From Cupriavidus taiwanensis (lineage in GTDB: Bacteria; Pseudomonadota; Gammaproteobacteria; Burkholderiales; Burkholderiaceae): a stretch of 64,000 bases of DNA. Location: assembly GCF_900250075.1 (NCBI RefSeq), contig NZ_LT977070.1, positions 2,770,894 through 2,834,893 on the forward strand, read 5' to 3'. The translations under genes and the position numbers were made by a program. Each line of letters starts with the position of its first letter. Within the stretch, counting starts at the first letter, position 1. Below the pieces are notes generated by a model, which had not been told where the DNA came from, made no database searches, and was given only the letters and a program-made list of their open reading frames with translations. Positions 25,773 through 36,164 of this stretch are shown here, one piece after another.

Positions 25773-28295
25773 ATGGCCGGACAGAAAGCAAACGCATTTG
25801 CCGCTACGCCGGCTTATGAAACCCCGAAGGTCGATGGCGCGGCGCGGGAGGTCACTGACCTCTATCGCCCCGTGGCCGCACAGGTCCAGGGGACGGGCCA
25901 GCAACTCGCCCAACTCGGGAACGTCTTCGGCTCGTTCTTCGGGAACCTCGCGCGGACGTCCGAGGCAATCGGGCAGACGCTCCACCAGGAGCAACTGAGC
26001 GAGGTCCACAAGGAGAACGCCGCCCTGAAGGAACTCGCCATGAGCGACGTCCAGAAGGGCGTGGCGCGGCGCCCGGAGTACGAGAACCGCCAAGCCTACT
26101 TCGGCATGTACCAGGAGGCCAGCGCTGACCGTGCGTCCACCCAGGACGTCACCAAGCTCTCCGAGGAAATGGCGAAGGGCTACATGCTCGACGGGTCCAC
26201 CGGGACGCCGCGCGAGTGGGTGGACAACTGGATCAAGAACAACCTGGGCGAAGGCGGGACCGGCGACCCTACCTACGACGCCCGCTACCTCTACTCGATC
26301 AATAAGGCGGCTGACGGCCTCGTCGCCCGCTACGGCGAGAAGACGCAGCAGAACATCGAGACCATTGCGACCCAGGACATCACGGGCGACCTGATGGACC
26401 AGATGCAGAACAGCACCCTCACGCAGGGGTCGCTCGCCCTGGGAATCTCGAAGGCCACGACGATCTTCAACGGGGATCGCGTCGCCGCCGACAAGTTCGT
26501 CCTGAACCTCGCCTCGCAAGTCACGAACGCTTCGCAGGGTACGGCCCTGTGGGAGCGGCTGCATGACCTGGGCTACGACAAGACGCACCCCGAGCTCATG
26601 AACGACATCGGGGAGCGGCTGGTCGCCCGGACGCAGCAAGTGAAGACCATGGAAGCGCGGGAGGCCGTGAACAACTGGAACCTCCGCGTGGCTGGCCTCG
26701 CCGCCAACCCGAACGCCACGACGAAGGATTGGGCCGACGCGATCTACGACTATCAGCGGATCGACTCGATCCACGGCGTCGGCATGGCTGGCGTGGGCCA
26801 AGCGCTTCACGGCCTCCAGCAGGCGGCCAAGGTCACTGCCGGCGTCAACCTCGCCCGGTACGCCGTGGACAACAAGGTCGATCACACGCTAGTCGGAGAT
26901 CACTTCGGGGTCTCTGCGGCTGACGTGGCGAACGAGCACCAGGCCAAGATGCTGTCCGAGGATGCACAGCGCGGCGGCGGAGCCCTGGGTCAAACCACGG
27001 ACCCGCTCGGCAACGTCCACCCGACCAAGACGGCGGAGGCCATGCAAGAGTTCGTGGCGTACCAGACGTCCGACCGAATTCAGCGCGTCCTCCCGGCGCC
27101 CCCGCCCTACATCAAGGCGGAGATGTCGAACGCCCTACTCGGTAAGGACTCGGCCCTGGCCGTCAACGCCTACTCCGGGATCAAGGCGATCCAGGCCAAG
27201 GTGGGCGATGCCGGCCTTTCGCATTACCTGACGCCCCAAGCTGAGGCCCGGTGGCGTGCCCTGGACGCTGCGGCGCCGATGTACGGCGATCCGACCGCCG
27301 CGTTCAAGTACGTGACCGACAACCCGAAGGCCGAGGACACCCTGTCCAAGGCGCAGCAGGGCGGCAAGGTCGAATGGTCCTCCCTCCTGGGGCGCGACAA
27401 GAAGGCGTTTGAAGTCGAGAACGACCTGATGTCCGCCGTCGGCAAGGAGGTCCTGGAGAAGACCGGGCGCGACGGGTTCATCCGCAACCCGAAGGTGGGC
27501 TTCCACCCGGACGTCCAGGCCGAGATCATGGGAATCGCTGCGATCCAAGCAGCGGAGCTCAAGGCGCAGGGCATCGTTGATCCTGATCGGGTCTACGAGG
27601 CCACGGCCAAGATTCTCGCAGGACGCTACGTGACGGTCCCCGGCAAGGACGGCAACTTCCAACTGGCGAAGAACCCCAACGGCTCCCGAGGCATGGCGCT
27701 GGCCGACCCGCTGAACGCGGCGCCGGATCACCCGTTCTCGGTCCAGAAGGGCTACAAGCCGTTCTACGCCGGCACTGCGTTCAAGAACGCCCTGGGCGAA
27801 ATCGAGGACCCGGTGGATCACTGGAAGGCCGACGCCAAGAAGTTCAAGGAGTCGTTCCCTGGGATCGCCCCGGACGTCGGTGAGCTCTACCTGGACGCCA
27901 CGCAGCGCAACGGACTGCGGGCCGTCTACGGCTCCGACCAGACGCCGCTGATGTTCCGCCCTGGAATGTCCGTGGCGGTCCCTACGACCGTCGAGCACGC
28001 CTACGACTCGGCAGTGGTCGGCCTGGGCGGGAAGATCGTGGAGAAGACCACGAAGGCCGTGAAGGTCCCTGACGATCCCGCGAAGGCCGCCGAGTTCTTC
28101 AAGCAATACCTCCCTCCCGGCATGTACGCCATGTACGACTCCAGGTCCAACACCTACGGCGTCATGTATGGCTACCGGATCGAGGGGACCCAGGCCGCCG
28201 CCGACGCCCGCCGCGCTTCCAACGAGAAGCAACGCACGTGGGAGGACAAGCCTGAACATCAAGCCGTGGGGGTTATGCGACGCCCACTGCGTTAA
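25773..28295 (+). CDS. Internal virion protein C, T7 gp15-like
   Basis: 840 residues (T7 gp15 is 747), mostly helical. Position between the gp14-like and gp16-like genes and N-terminal GQQLAQLGNVFGSFFGNLAR fit the ejection protein that spans the periplasm. No catalytic motif seen. Confidence 0.85.
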   Translation: MAGQKANAFAATPAYETPKVDGAAREVTDLYRPVAAQVQGTGQQLAQLGNVFGSFFGNLARTSEAIGQTLHQEQLSEVHKENAALKELAMSDVQKGVARRPEYENRQAYFGMYQEASADRASTQDVTKLSEEMAKGYMLDGSTGTPREWVDNWIKNNLGEGGTGDPTYDARYLYSINKAADGLVARYGEKTQQNIETIATQDITGDLMDQMQNSTLTQGSLALGISKATTIFNGDRVAADKFVLNLASQVTNASQGTALWERLHDLGYDKTHPELMNDIGERLVARTQQVKTMEAREAVNNWNLRVAGLAANPNATTKDWADAIYDYQRIDSIHGVGMAGVGQALHGLQQAAKVTAGVNLARYAVDNKVDHTLVGDHFGVSAADVANEHQAKMLSEDAQRGGGALGQTTDPLGNVHPTKTAEAMQEFVAYQTSDRIQRVLPAPPPYIKAEMSNALLGKDSALAVNAYSGIKAIQAKVGDAGLSHYLTPQAEARWRALDAAAPMYGDPTAAFKYVTDNPKAEDTLSKAQQGGKVEWSSLLGRDKKAFEVENDLMSAVGKEVLEKTGRDGFIRNPKVGFHPDVQAEIMGIAAIQAAELKAQGIVDPDRVYEATAKILAGRYVTVPGKDGNFQLAKNPNGSRGMALADPLNAAPDHPFSVQKGYKPFYAGTAFKNALGEIEDPVDHWKADAKKFKESFPGIAPDVGELYLDATQRNGLRAVYGSDQTPLMFRPGMSVAVPTTVEHAYDSAVVGLGGKIVEKTTKAVKVPDDPAKAAEFFKQYLPPGMYAMYDSRSNTYGVMYGYRIEGTQAAADARRASNEKQRTWEDKPEHQAVGVMRRPLR

Positions 28296-28304
28296 GGAGA
28301 GCAC

Positions 28305-29099
28305 ATGCTTCCAGCAGACGTGCTCCCCGAGAACGTCATGAGCAACGCAATGCAGCAGGTAGCTCAGGAGCGGTTCCAGTCCGGTGAACTCCGGACTCCC
28401 CCGCCGCCCAAGACGCTCTGGGACCCCCAGAAGTTCTTCGACTATCTCGGTGGAGCGAAAGCAATCACCCAACCATTCCGGGGCGCCAAGGCCCCGCAGG
28501 GCGGCTGGCTCGACATGGTGAAGCAAGGCGTGGCCGGCTCGGAAGGATTCGAGTCCCGCGCCTACCATGGCGTCTTCTCGCCCAAGCGCCGGCCGGGCGA
28601 CATCTACGTTCGCCCCGGCGACTACGTGGACGGCCAGAAGGATGAGGTCTCCATCGGCTACGGCTGGAACATCCCTGGCAACCCCGACTCCGAGAAGGTC
28701 TTCAAGGAGGTCCTCGGGATCGACGCCGACGGCTTCAAGGCCATCAAGAGCGGAACGGGGACCATCACCCAGGGGCAGGCTGACAAGCTCCTGGAGTACG
28801 GCATCTATCGCGCCAACGGCTACGTGGACCACATGGTCAAGCGTGACCTGAAGGACCACGAGCGGGCCGCCCTGGTATCCCTCATGTACAACCTCGGACC
28901 CGGCGGCTTCAAGGCTCGCGGAATCGCTGAGGCCATCAACTCCGGCGCTTCGCCTGAGAAGGTAGGCGAGATGATCCGCAATTCGTCCCCGTCAGCCAAG
29001 AAGCTCCAGCCGCGCCGTGCGGCGGAAGCGAACCTATGGCTAGGCGTGGCCGGCGCATCGAAGTCACTGGCGTCCACTGAATCCAATGGACTCCGATGA
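28305..29099 (+). CDS. Lysozyme (GH24-type), possibly virion-associated
   Basis: 264 residues. The catalytic region GSEGFESRAYHG supplies the glutamate, and DEVSIGYGWN supplies the downstream Asp/Ser of T4-type lysozymes; the C-terminal RRAAEANLW is the usual family end. About 75 extra N-terminal residues precede the domain. In T7 the cell-wall-degrading domain is fused to gp16, while here the gp16-like protein lacks one and this enzyme gene sits immediately upstream, so it may serve either DNA entry or lysis. Confidence 0.82.
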   Translation: MLPADVLPENVMSNAMQQVAQERFQSGELRTPPPPKTLWDPQKFFDYLGGAKAITQPFRGAKAPQGGWLDMVKQGVAGSEGFESRAYHGVFSPKRRPGDIYVRPGDYVDGQKDEVSIGYGWNIPGNPDSEKVFKEVLGIDADGFKAIKSGTGTITQGQADKLLEYGIYRANGYVDHMVKRDLKDHERAALVSLMYNLGPGGFKARGIAEAINSGASPEKVGEMIRNSSPSAKKLQPRRAAEANLWLGVAGASKSLASTESNGLR

Positions 29100-29479
29100 A
29101 GCTCACGCAACGTGACGTGGATCGACTCAAGGGGGTGCACCCCGACCTAGTGAAGCTCGTCAAGGCTGTATCGGACATGCTACTCGGCCCCATGACCTTC
29201 ATGGTCATCGAGGGTCTTCGGACAGCCGAGCGCCAGCGCGAGCTCGTGAAGGCCGGCAAATCCCAGACGCAGAACTCCCGGCACCTGACGGGACACGCTG
29301 TGGACCTGGGCGTGCTGATCGACGGCAAGCTCACCTGGGACTTCAAGGTCTATAAGACCATCGCTGACATCGTGAAGGCGCACGCCGCACGGCTCGGCGT
29401 ACCCATCGTTTGGGGCGGGGACTGGAAGACCCTGAAGGACGGTCCCCACTTTGAACTCGACCGCAAGGTCTACCCTTAA
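29096..29479 (+). CDS. M15-family peptidoglycan peptidase (endolysin)
   Basis: 127 residues. Zinc-binding SRHLTGHAVDLG (His and Asp ligands, about 62-73) and GPHFEL near the C-terminus match L-alanyl-D-glutamate/VanY-type peptidases used as endolysins. ATGA-coupled to the lysozyme gene, so the two peptidoglycan enzymes are made together. Confidence 0.88.
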   Translation: MKLTQRDVDRLKGVHPDLVKLVKAVSDMLLGPMTFMVIEGLRTAERQRELVKAGKSQTQNSRHLTGHAVDLGVLIDGKLTWDFKVYKTIADIVKAHAARLGVPIVWGGDWKTLKDGPHFELDRKVYP

Positions 29480-29488
29480 CAACTCGAC

Positions 29489-32400
29489 ATGGCTGATACT
29501 CCCGTCGTCCTGAATCAACCGGCCAACGATATGCTGGCCGACTCCAACCCGGCGCAGGGCGGCTACGTCCCTGTGGACCCGGTAGCGGAGAAGCTGAACC
29601 GCCCGGACGCCTGGGATGTCGCTGGCGCCACGTGGCGCACCGAGACCGTCATCGGTCAACTGATGAACCGCTCCGGGGGCGGCGTTACTGCCCCCGATCC
29701 CCAATTCAATCCGTACGCCTTCCTTCGTGAGAACGAGCAGGAGTACGAGTTCCTGAAGCCCCTGGCCGCCCAAGGCGTCTTCGGCTTCGACAAGCTCCAG
29801 TCCAAGGAAGAGTTCGCGCAGTACGCCCAGGCGATGCAGCGGAACCTGAAGGACCGCGAGATCATGGCAACGGGCAACAGCAATGCCCTGCTGAACTTCG
29901 GCGTGTCCCTCCTGGACGCTACCACTCTCGTGAGCGGCGGCGCCGCGCTCAACGGCGTGAAGGCCGCAACCCTCGCCGGTCGCATGGCCCGAGGCGCCGC
30001 CATAGTCGGCACGGACGCCGCGATCCAGGAAGGCGCACTACAAGCGCTGGACTCGACTCGCCCGGCCAGTGACGCCTTCATGAACATCGGCATCGGCGCA
30101 GCGCTTGGCGCGGGCGTCGGCCCGTTCCTGCGGCACATGCCGGCTGACTCGGTACTGCGTCCCGCCCATCCCGACAATCCCCTGCGCCCGGAGAACTTGG
30201 ACAAGGCGGAGATGGTCGAGATGCGGATCGGTGAGACGCCCGCCGACAGCATCGGCGCCATGCGGGCGACCACGGGAACTGAGGACACGGAGATCGCCGT
30301 CGGCAAGTCCAAGATCGCCCAGGCGGTCGATTGGGCGCTGGCGCCGCGCTGGACCCCTCTGGGACGCGCCACGAACTACGTGTCCGAGAAGGCCCGGCAA
30401 TACCTCTTCGCCGCCTACGACACTGGCGGCCTCCTGACGAAGGGCGACGTGGCAGGCCACGCGCGTCCCGTGGAGGCGGAGACCCTCAAGACGATCTACG
30501 ACCAGGAGACGGCAAGCGTCCTCCGGGACGTCGATTCGATCTACAAGGCCGCGAACATGGACCTGGGACAATCCGCCCTGGAGACCTCCGCGAAGGGGCT
30601 GGTGAACACCTGGACCCTCGGGAAGCGCTCCGCCAACACGATTGGCGAGGACGTCTTCAAGACCGGCGTGACGATCATCCAGCACGGCTCGAACGCCGGC
30701 ATGACGTCGGCGGACATCTCGAAGAAGGTCATGAAGCATCTGACCGACGCCGGCCTCACGCCCGAACAGGCGGCCCTCGTGCACAAGCGTGTCTACGAGG
30801 CCGAGGCTCGCTACCATGAGTCCTATGAGGCCATGTGGAACAAGGCAGTCAAGATGGGGCTGGCCGACCCCGCGCTCAAGGGCGAGGGCCGCTACGGTAT
30901 GCCCCAACTCTGGCAGAAGGGCGCCATCGACTCGAACCCCGAGGCGTTCCGCGCCTTCATGCAAGAGCACCTGGGCTCCCGTCCGATGGACGAGTGGCTC
31001 ATGGAACAGGGCTACATCAAGAACCCCAATGCCGAGCCCAAGCTCGACGCGGACGGCAAGCCCATCGAGACGACGCCGCACGCGTCCTGGCAGGACATCT
31101 TGGACTCGGGTGATGACACCCTGAAGAACGACATCCTGAAGGACTGGCGCGGCGAAGAGAACGACTACTTCAACGCCCGCGTGGCCGAGGAACTGGCCGA
31201 CGCCGAGCGCCGCCACAAGCGGAACATGGAGAACCTCTCCGACGTCCTGAGGCAACTTGGGAAGTCCGAGACCGAAGCCCGTGCGGCTCGCCTGTCCGAA
31301 GTGAAGGCCCAGGCCCGAGAGATGGAGCGCGGCATCGTGTTCCGCCGGGTGGCCGCAGGGTCGCTCAAGGCGGAGCGTGCTGAAGCCAAGGTGGTCTCGG
31401 CGCAGCGTCGCCTGGATGCCATCGGCGGCGGGGACGTCTCCGACCTCCAAGCGGCTCTCCGGGAAAGCGGGGAAGCCCTGGACTCCGCGGGGCCTCGTGA
31501 GGCTGCGGCCACTGCCCGTGTATCTGAAGCCGACGCCCTGGTGGCGGACCTGAAGGGGCAGAAGGCGGACGTGATCGCTGAGAAGAAGCAGGTGACTGCC
31601 GACTTCCCGCCGAACACGGCCCAGAAGACGCACCACATGATGCCGCTGCGGGACGAGCACTATCGTCTCAAGGCGGAACTGCGTGACGCCCAGGCGGAGC
31701 TCAAGGCCGCCCAGGACGAGCTCGCAGAGGCCCAGGCCGACTTCGACCTCCTGGCGAAGACCCAGGCGGACACCCGCCGCTGGCTCGACGCCGCCGCGAA
31801 GGACATCGACACGATCAAGTCCAACGAGGCGGACTCGCTGCTGGCCCCTGGGTTCCGCGCCCAGGAGATCGACAACATGGCCGCCCTGGAGGAACTGAAG
31901 CGCATCGCTGACGAAGCGACCGCGACCCGTAAGGCGGTCTACGAGAAGCGCCGGATGCTCGGGGACGACGTGAAGGCCGCTCGCAAGGCCGCCAACCGTT
32001 CGGTCTCCCAACTCCGGGTGGCGAAGTCCCGTGCCCGTAAGGGATCACACGAGGCGCCGCCGCTGACGAAGTACGTCCAGCAACTCTCGGAGAACCTGCG
32101 CGGCCAAGCCCAGGCTCCACGTGGGCTCCTGCTGGAGAACTCGCCGGTCACTGGCCGGCTGAAGGAGCGCAAGTTCCAGTTCAACGAGCAGGAGTACGAC
32201 CGCCTGCGCGAGCTCGGCTTCCTCGAATCGAACGCCGCCGACGCCTTCCAGAAGTACATGCAAGACATGGGCGGTCAGATGGCCCTCCACCAGGCGTGGG
32301 GAGGCAAGAAGATCGAGGACGTCATCCGCGAGGTCGAAGAGGACCTGGACCGCATGATCGGCTCCGCGAAGCCCGAGGACCGCAAGGCCCTGGCGCAACA

Positions 32401-33733
32401 GCGCGACCTGATTCGGGACGACCTCAAGGCCGCCTCGGATCGTCTCCTGGGGCGCTACGACGTCAAGGACCAGAACGGGGTCGTGTGGATCGCTGACTCC
32501 CTGCGACAACTCGGCCTCGTGCGGTTCATGGGTGGGTTCATCTTCGCGGCCATTGGCGACATCGCTACGGCTGCGTGGGCCGCCCCAGGCTCAGTCACCC
32601 GCGCCCTCACCGGCTCCGCCGTCCGCGATATGAAGTACATCGTGGAGCAGGCCGCCAAGGGCGACAAGGACTTCAAGCAACTGGAGCGCATCCTGGGCTC
32701 CTTCGAGACCGGGCTGCACATGAGCCAGTCCGACAAGGCCCTGGGCCTGGGGGCCGTCCGCGATCACATCGGGTTCGGCACCGGGAAGACCAAGGAGATC
32801 ACCGGGAACATCACGAAGTACCTGGACCTCGTGGCCGACGCGGGCAACCGCCTGTCCGGTCTCGCGGCCTACTCCAACGTGGTGCGCCGCGCTGCCGGCC
32901 TCGCCCAACTGGCGAACATCGCTGAGTGGACGAAGGGGTACGACAAGCTGTCGCCCGGAATCAAGGCGGACCTCGCAGCCGTCGGCATCGGTGAAGTGGA
33001 GGCCAAGCGCCTCGCGGAGCTATTCGCCAAGCACGGCTCCGAGGAACGTCGTGGCCTGTTCAACCCTGGGATGTCCAAGTGGCTCTCCGAGCCGGACGGC
33101 GACGAGATGAAGGAGGTCCTGGAGGCCGCGCTTGTGAAGGCGCAGAAGCGGGCCAGCTACACGTCCGGCTACGGCAATCAGCCGCTGCTGATGGACAAGT
33201 GGTACGGCAAGCTCTTCCTCCAGTTCCAATCGACCGCCTTCCAGTTCACCAACAACTTCCTACGTGCTGGCTTCCAGCGCGGGGCGGTCACTGGTGAGCA
33301 CGCGAAGTTCGCTCAGGCCCTGGGGATCGTGATGGCCGCTGGCGTCGTCATGAACGTCCTGTCGTCCATGCGGAAGGGTCAAGACCCCACTGAGCAAACG
33401 CCGCACGAGATGGCCTACAACACCATCCAGCGCTCGGGCGTCCTGGGTTACCTCGGGTCGTTCGTGGACGCGGGCGTGAAGCTCTCGGACCCCGTGACGA
33501 AGGAGCACCTCGGCTTCACCCTTGCTGGTAAGGGGTCGCGGTACTCCCAGGGATCGTGGGCCTCGAACCTCGTGGGGCCGTGGTTCGGAAACCTGGAGAC
33601 TCTCTCCCAGGCTGGCGCGAACGCCGTCAATGGCGACCTCGACCAGTTCGGGAAGAAGATGCGCTCCCTGGTCCCGCTGCAACAGCAGTACGGGTTCATC
33701 AAGTACATCTTCGGAGCAAACGACGACGACTGA
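29489..33733 (+). CDS. Internal virion protein D, T7 gp16-like
   Basis: 1414 residues (T7 gp16 is 1318), the largest gene of the phage. Long helical and coiled-coil segments in the middle (about 560-820), and a C-terminal portion with FLQFQSTAFQFTNNFLRAGFQRG and DPTEQTPHEMAYN that is typical of podovirus ejection proteins. The lytic transglycosylase motif found at the T7 gp16 N-terminus is not evident; enzyme activity is supplied by neighbouring genes. Confidence 0.88.
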   Translation: MADTPVVLNQPANDMLADSNPAQGGYVPVDPVAEKLNRPDAWDVAGATWRTETVIGQLMNRSGGGVTAPDPQFNPYAFLRENEQEYEFLKPLAAQGVFGFDKLQSKEEFAQYAQAMQRNLKDREIMATGNSNALLNFGVSLLDATTLVSGGAALNGVKAATLAGRMARGAAIVGTDAAIQEGALQALDSTRPASDAFMNIGIGAALGAGVGPFLRHMPADSVLRPAHPDNPLRPENLDKAEMVEMRIGETPADSIGAMRATTGTEDTEIAVGKSKIAQAVDWALAPRWTPLGRATNYVSEKARQYLFAAYDTGGLLTKGDVAGHARPVEAETLKTIYDQETASVLRDVDSIYKAANMDLGQSALETSAKGLVNTWTLGKRSANTIGEDVFKTGVTIIQHGSNAGMTSADISKKVMKHLTDAGLTPEQAALVHKRVYEAEARYHESYEAMWNKAVKMGLADPALKGEGRYGMPQLWQKGAIDSNPEAFRAFMQEHLGSRPMDEWLMEQGYIKNPNAEPKLDADGKPIETTPHASWQDILDSGDDTLKNDILKDWRGEENDYFNARVAEELADAERRHKRNMENLSDVLRQLGKSETEARAARLSEVKAQAREMERGIVFRRVAAGSLKAERAEAKVVSAQRRLDAIGGGDVSDLQAALRESGEALDSAGPREAAATARVSEADALVADLKGQKADVIAEKKQVTADFPPNTAQKTHHMMPLRDEHYRLKAELRDAQAELKAAQDELAEAQADFDLLAKTQADTRRWLDAAAKDIDTIKSNEADSLLAPGFRAQEIDNMAALEELKRIADEATATRKAVYEKRRMLGDDVKAARKAANRSVSQLRVAKSRARKGSHEAPPLTKYVQQLSENLRGQAQAPRGLLLENSPVTGRLKERKFQFNEQEYDRLRELGFLESNAADAFQKYMQDMGGQMALHQAWGGKKIEDVIREVEEDLDRMIGSAKPEDRKALAQQRDLIRDDLKAASDRLLGRYDVKDQNGVVWIADSLRQLGLVRFMGGFIFAAIGDIATAAWAAPGSVTRALTGSAVRDMKYIVEQAAKGDKDFKQLERILGSFETGLHMSQSDKALGLGAVRDHIGFGTGKTKEITGNITKYLDLVADAGNRLSGLAAYSNVVRRAAGLAQLANIAEWTKGYDKLSPGIKADLAAVGIGEVEAKRLAELFAKHGSEERRGLFNPGMSKWLSEPDGDEMKEVLEAALVKAQKRASYTSGYGNQPLLMDKWYGKLFLQFQSTAFQFTNNFLRAGFQRGAVTGEHAKFAQALGIVMAAGVVMNVLSSMRKGQDPTEQTPHEMAYNTIQRSGVLGYLGSFVDAGVKLSDPVTKEHLGFTLAGKGSRYSQGSWASNLVGPWFGNLETLSQAGANAVNGDLDQFGKKMRSLVPLQQQYGFIKYIFGANDDD

Positions 33734-35850
33734 TGCTGTCGGTTTATGTAACCGATGGGACGCGGACGGACTACACGATTGACTGGCCCTACCTGGAACG
33801 GTCGAACATCGTGGTCACTGCGAACGAAGCGCCTCGTGCGTTCACGTTCGTGGATGACCACACCGTCCGCGTCGTCACCATCTTTGGCGAGCCCCTACCG
33901 GCTGGCCAAACTCTCAAGATCATGCGGGTTACCCCGGACCTCGTGGACTACGCGAAGTTCGTGGATGCCGCAAACCTGACTGCCGATGACCTGAACCGCG
34001 CCCGCCTCCAATGCCTGTTCCTGATCCAGGAGCGGAGCGGAGGCATCACCGGCTCCATCGGGACGGTCATCCAACTGATCCAGAACGAGATCGAGACGGT
34101 CTCGGGCGCCCTGGATTCCATTGCGCAGTCCCAAGCCATCCTCACGTCCGGGCTACAGACCCTGGACGACCTCTCGGCTCAGATCACGGTCATCGGCAAC
34201 GAGGCCGATGCGCTGCACCAACAGATTCTCAAGGAGATCGAGGACCGCGAAGCGGCAACGTCATCTCTTTCGCAGCGCCTGGATGTGGTCGAGCTCGACG
34301 CTCAGAACCTCAGGGCGTCGGTGGCGTCGGACATCAACCTCCTGACCACGCAGACCTCCGCGCTGGCCGCCAAGACCGACACGATCCAGGCAACCCTGGA
34401 CAACCTGGAGCTCTCAGGGGAGGACGGCGACGGGGAAGACGACTCCGACCGGCTGGCCGCGTCTATCATCAACTCCGCTGTCGCGTCGGTGAAGCAAGAC
34501 TCGGCGCTGGCAAAGCGCGTCGATACGCTCCAGGCGACGATCAATGAGGACATCACCGCCCAGATTCAGACGGAGCAGATTGCTCGTGTGAGCGCCGACG
34601 AAGCGCTGGCGCAGCAGATCACCTCCCTTCAGTCCCAGATCGGTGAGGACCTCGCCCAGGTCATTGAGGACATGCAGACGTCCATCACCGCCGTAGACGG
34701 CAAGGTGACCGGACTGAATGCGCAGTACACCCTCAAGGCCCAGGTGCAGCGTGCCGACGGCAAGGCTGTCATGGCCGCCATCGGGCTCGCCGCGACGTCG
34801 AACGACGACATGAGCGGCTCCGAGATCGTGATGATGGCGAACCGCCTCGTCTTCGCGGACCCGGCGTCTGTCGATGGCCCGCTCAAGCCGCTCTTCACGG
34901 CGGGCAACGTGGACGGCTCACCGACCTTCATCATCCCGGCGAACGTCATGGGGGACCGTACGTACCCTGGCCGTCTCCTGGTGGACGGGTCGGTCGAGGC
35001 TCGCAGCATCAAGGCCAACGAGATCACCGGCGACAAGATCAAGGCCGGCACCCTGACGGCCCGCGAGGTCAATGTGAACTTCGGGGGCAACCTCGTCCCG
35101 AACGCCTCGATGGTGGACGTCAACGGTGGAGTCCCGAACGGATGGGGCTCGTGGAACGGAATCCCAGGGGCCTCAGTCTCGTTTGGGGACAGTGACGGCG
35201 GGGGCGTGTCCGTATGGTTCCCCAATGGGACCAAGGGACTGTTCATCCGGCAACTAGGACCCACGGGGAACATTGGTGCGCAGCAATACGCCCTGTTCTC
35301 AAGCACGGTCTTCTCTGTACAGGAGGGCACCGACTACGAGTACTCAGTCTACTCAGGCGCTCACCGCTGCACGACCCTGGTGATGCTTGAGTACTTCACG
35401 GCGGCGGGGGCGTCCCTGGCAATCTCTCCGCTCGACAAGGTGGCCTATCCAGACCTGTTCAACCCGGCTCAGTTCGGTGGCGGGCAGAACATGGCCCTGT
35501 TCAAGAGGATCGGGGGGATTCACCGCGCCCCCGCCGGAGCGTGCTCCGCGCGGCTGCATGTCGGGAAGTACGACACCTACGCAGGCAACGCCGACAGTTG
35601 GGGCTTCTTCATGAAGCCCATGGTGGCCGAGGCCAGCCCAGGGCAGACCCGCCTGACGCCGTACAAGGAAAGCGGACTCGGCACGAAGATCACCCCCGGC
35701 GGCATCACGACCCCAAGCCTCTCGGCGCTGAGCGCGAACATCGGGCTGCTGCGCACGGCGACGTCCGGGCAACGCTCCGAGCTCGATTCCTACTCCTACC
35801 GCGTCTATGACGGGAACAACGTCATGCGCGTTCGCCTGGGGGTCTGGTGA
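33733..35850 (+). CDS. Tail fibre protein: T7 gp17 N-terminus with J-like C-terminal region
   Basis: 705 residues. Residues 1-110 (YVTDGTRTDYTIDWPYLERSNIVV...LTADDLNRARLQC) are the T7-type tail fibre N-terminal attachment domain. A long coiled coil follows (about 120-330), then AQYTLKAQVQ...IVMMANRLVFADP and SVEARSIKANEITGDKIKAGT, sequence typical of the C-terminal part of lambda J-like central fibres (DUF1983 region). The C-terminal domain likely determines host range. Start overlaps the gp16-like stop (TGATG). Confidence 0.85.
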   Translation: MLSVYVTDGTRTDYTIDWPYLERSNIVVTANEAPRAFTFVDDHTVRVVTIFGEPLPAGQTLKIMRVTPDLVDYAKFVDAANLTADDLNRARLQCLFLIQERSGGITGSIGTVIQLIQNEIETVSGALDSIAQSQAILTSGLQTLDDLSAQITVIGNEADALHQQILKEIEDREAATSSLSQRLDVVELDAQNLRASVASDINLLTTQTSALAAKTDTIQATLDNLELSGEDGDGEDDSDRLAASIINSAVASVKQDSALAKRVDTLQATINEDITAQIQTEQIARVSADEALAQQITSLQSQIGEDLAQVIEDMQTSITAVDGKVTGLNAQYTLKAQVQRADGKAVMAAIGLAATSNDDMSGSEIVMMANRLVFADPASVDGPLKPLFTAGNVDGSPTFIIPANVMGDRTYPGRLLVDGSVEARSIKANEITGDKIKAGTLTAREVNVNFGGNLVPNASMVDVNGGVPNGWGSWNGIPGASVSFGDSDGGGVSVWFPNGTKGLFIRQLGPTGNIGAQQYALFSSTVFSVQEGTDYEYSVYSGAHRCTTLVMLEYFTAAGASLAISPLDKVAYPDLFNPAQFGGGQNMALFKRIGGIHRAPAGACSARLHVGKYDTYAGNADSWGFFMKPMVAEASPGQTRLTPYKESGLGTKITPGGITTPSLSALSANIGLLRTATSGQRSELDSYSYRVYDGNNVMRVRLGVW

Positions 35851-36164
35851 TGCCGGCGGGTCTTCAAGTGTTTGACCAGAACGGCGCCCTGGTTCTCGAC
35901 ATCGGGCACCGGCTCGCCCGGATCACGGGGATGTTCTACACCGGCAAGAACACCGGGTACTACGACATCCCTGGGACGAACACAGGCGACCCGTGGTTTG
36001 CCGCAGTGGCAACGAACCGTCCAGCGGAACCCGTCGGGGAGGCATCGTTCTCCCTCTCAGGCAACCGACTCTTCTGGTCGTTCCCGCTGCCCGACGGAGT
36101 TCCAGACGGCACGGGGCGCTACTACAACAACATCAACTACATGGTCTTCACAGGAGTTCGATGA
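35850..36164 (+). CDS. Small tail protein (fibre accessory)
   Basis: 104 residues (PAGLQVFDQNGALVLDIGHRLARITG...), resembling the small beta-rich tail proteins placed after J-like fibres (DUF6453-like). TGATG with the fibre gene and ATGA with the next gene. Confidence 0.6.
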   Translation: MPAGLQVFDQNGALVLDIGHRLARITGMFYTGKNTGYYDIPGTNTGDPWFAAVATNRPAEPVGEASFSLSGNRLFWSFPLPDGVPDGTGRYYNNINYMVFTGVR

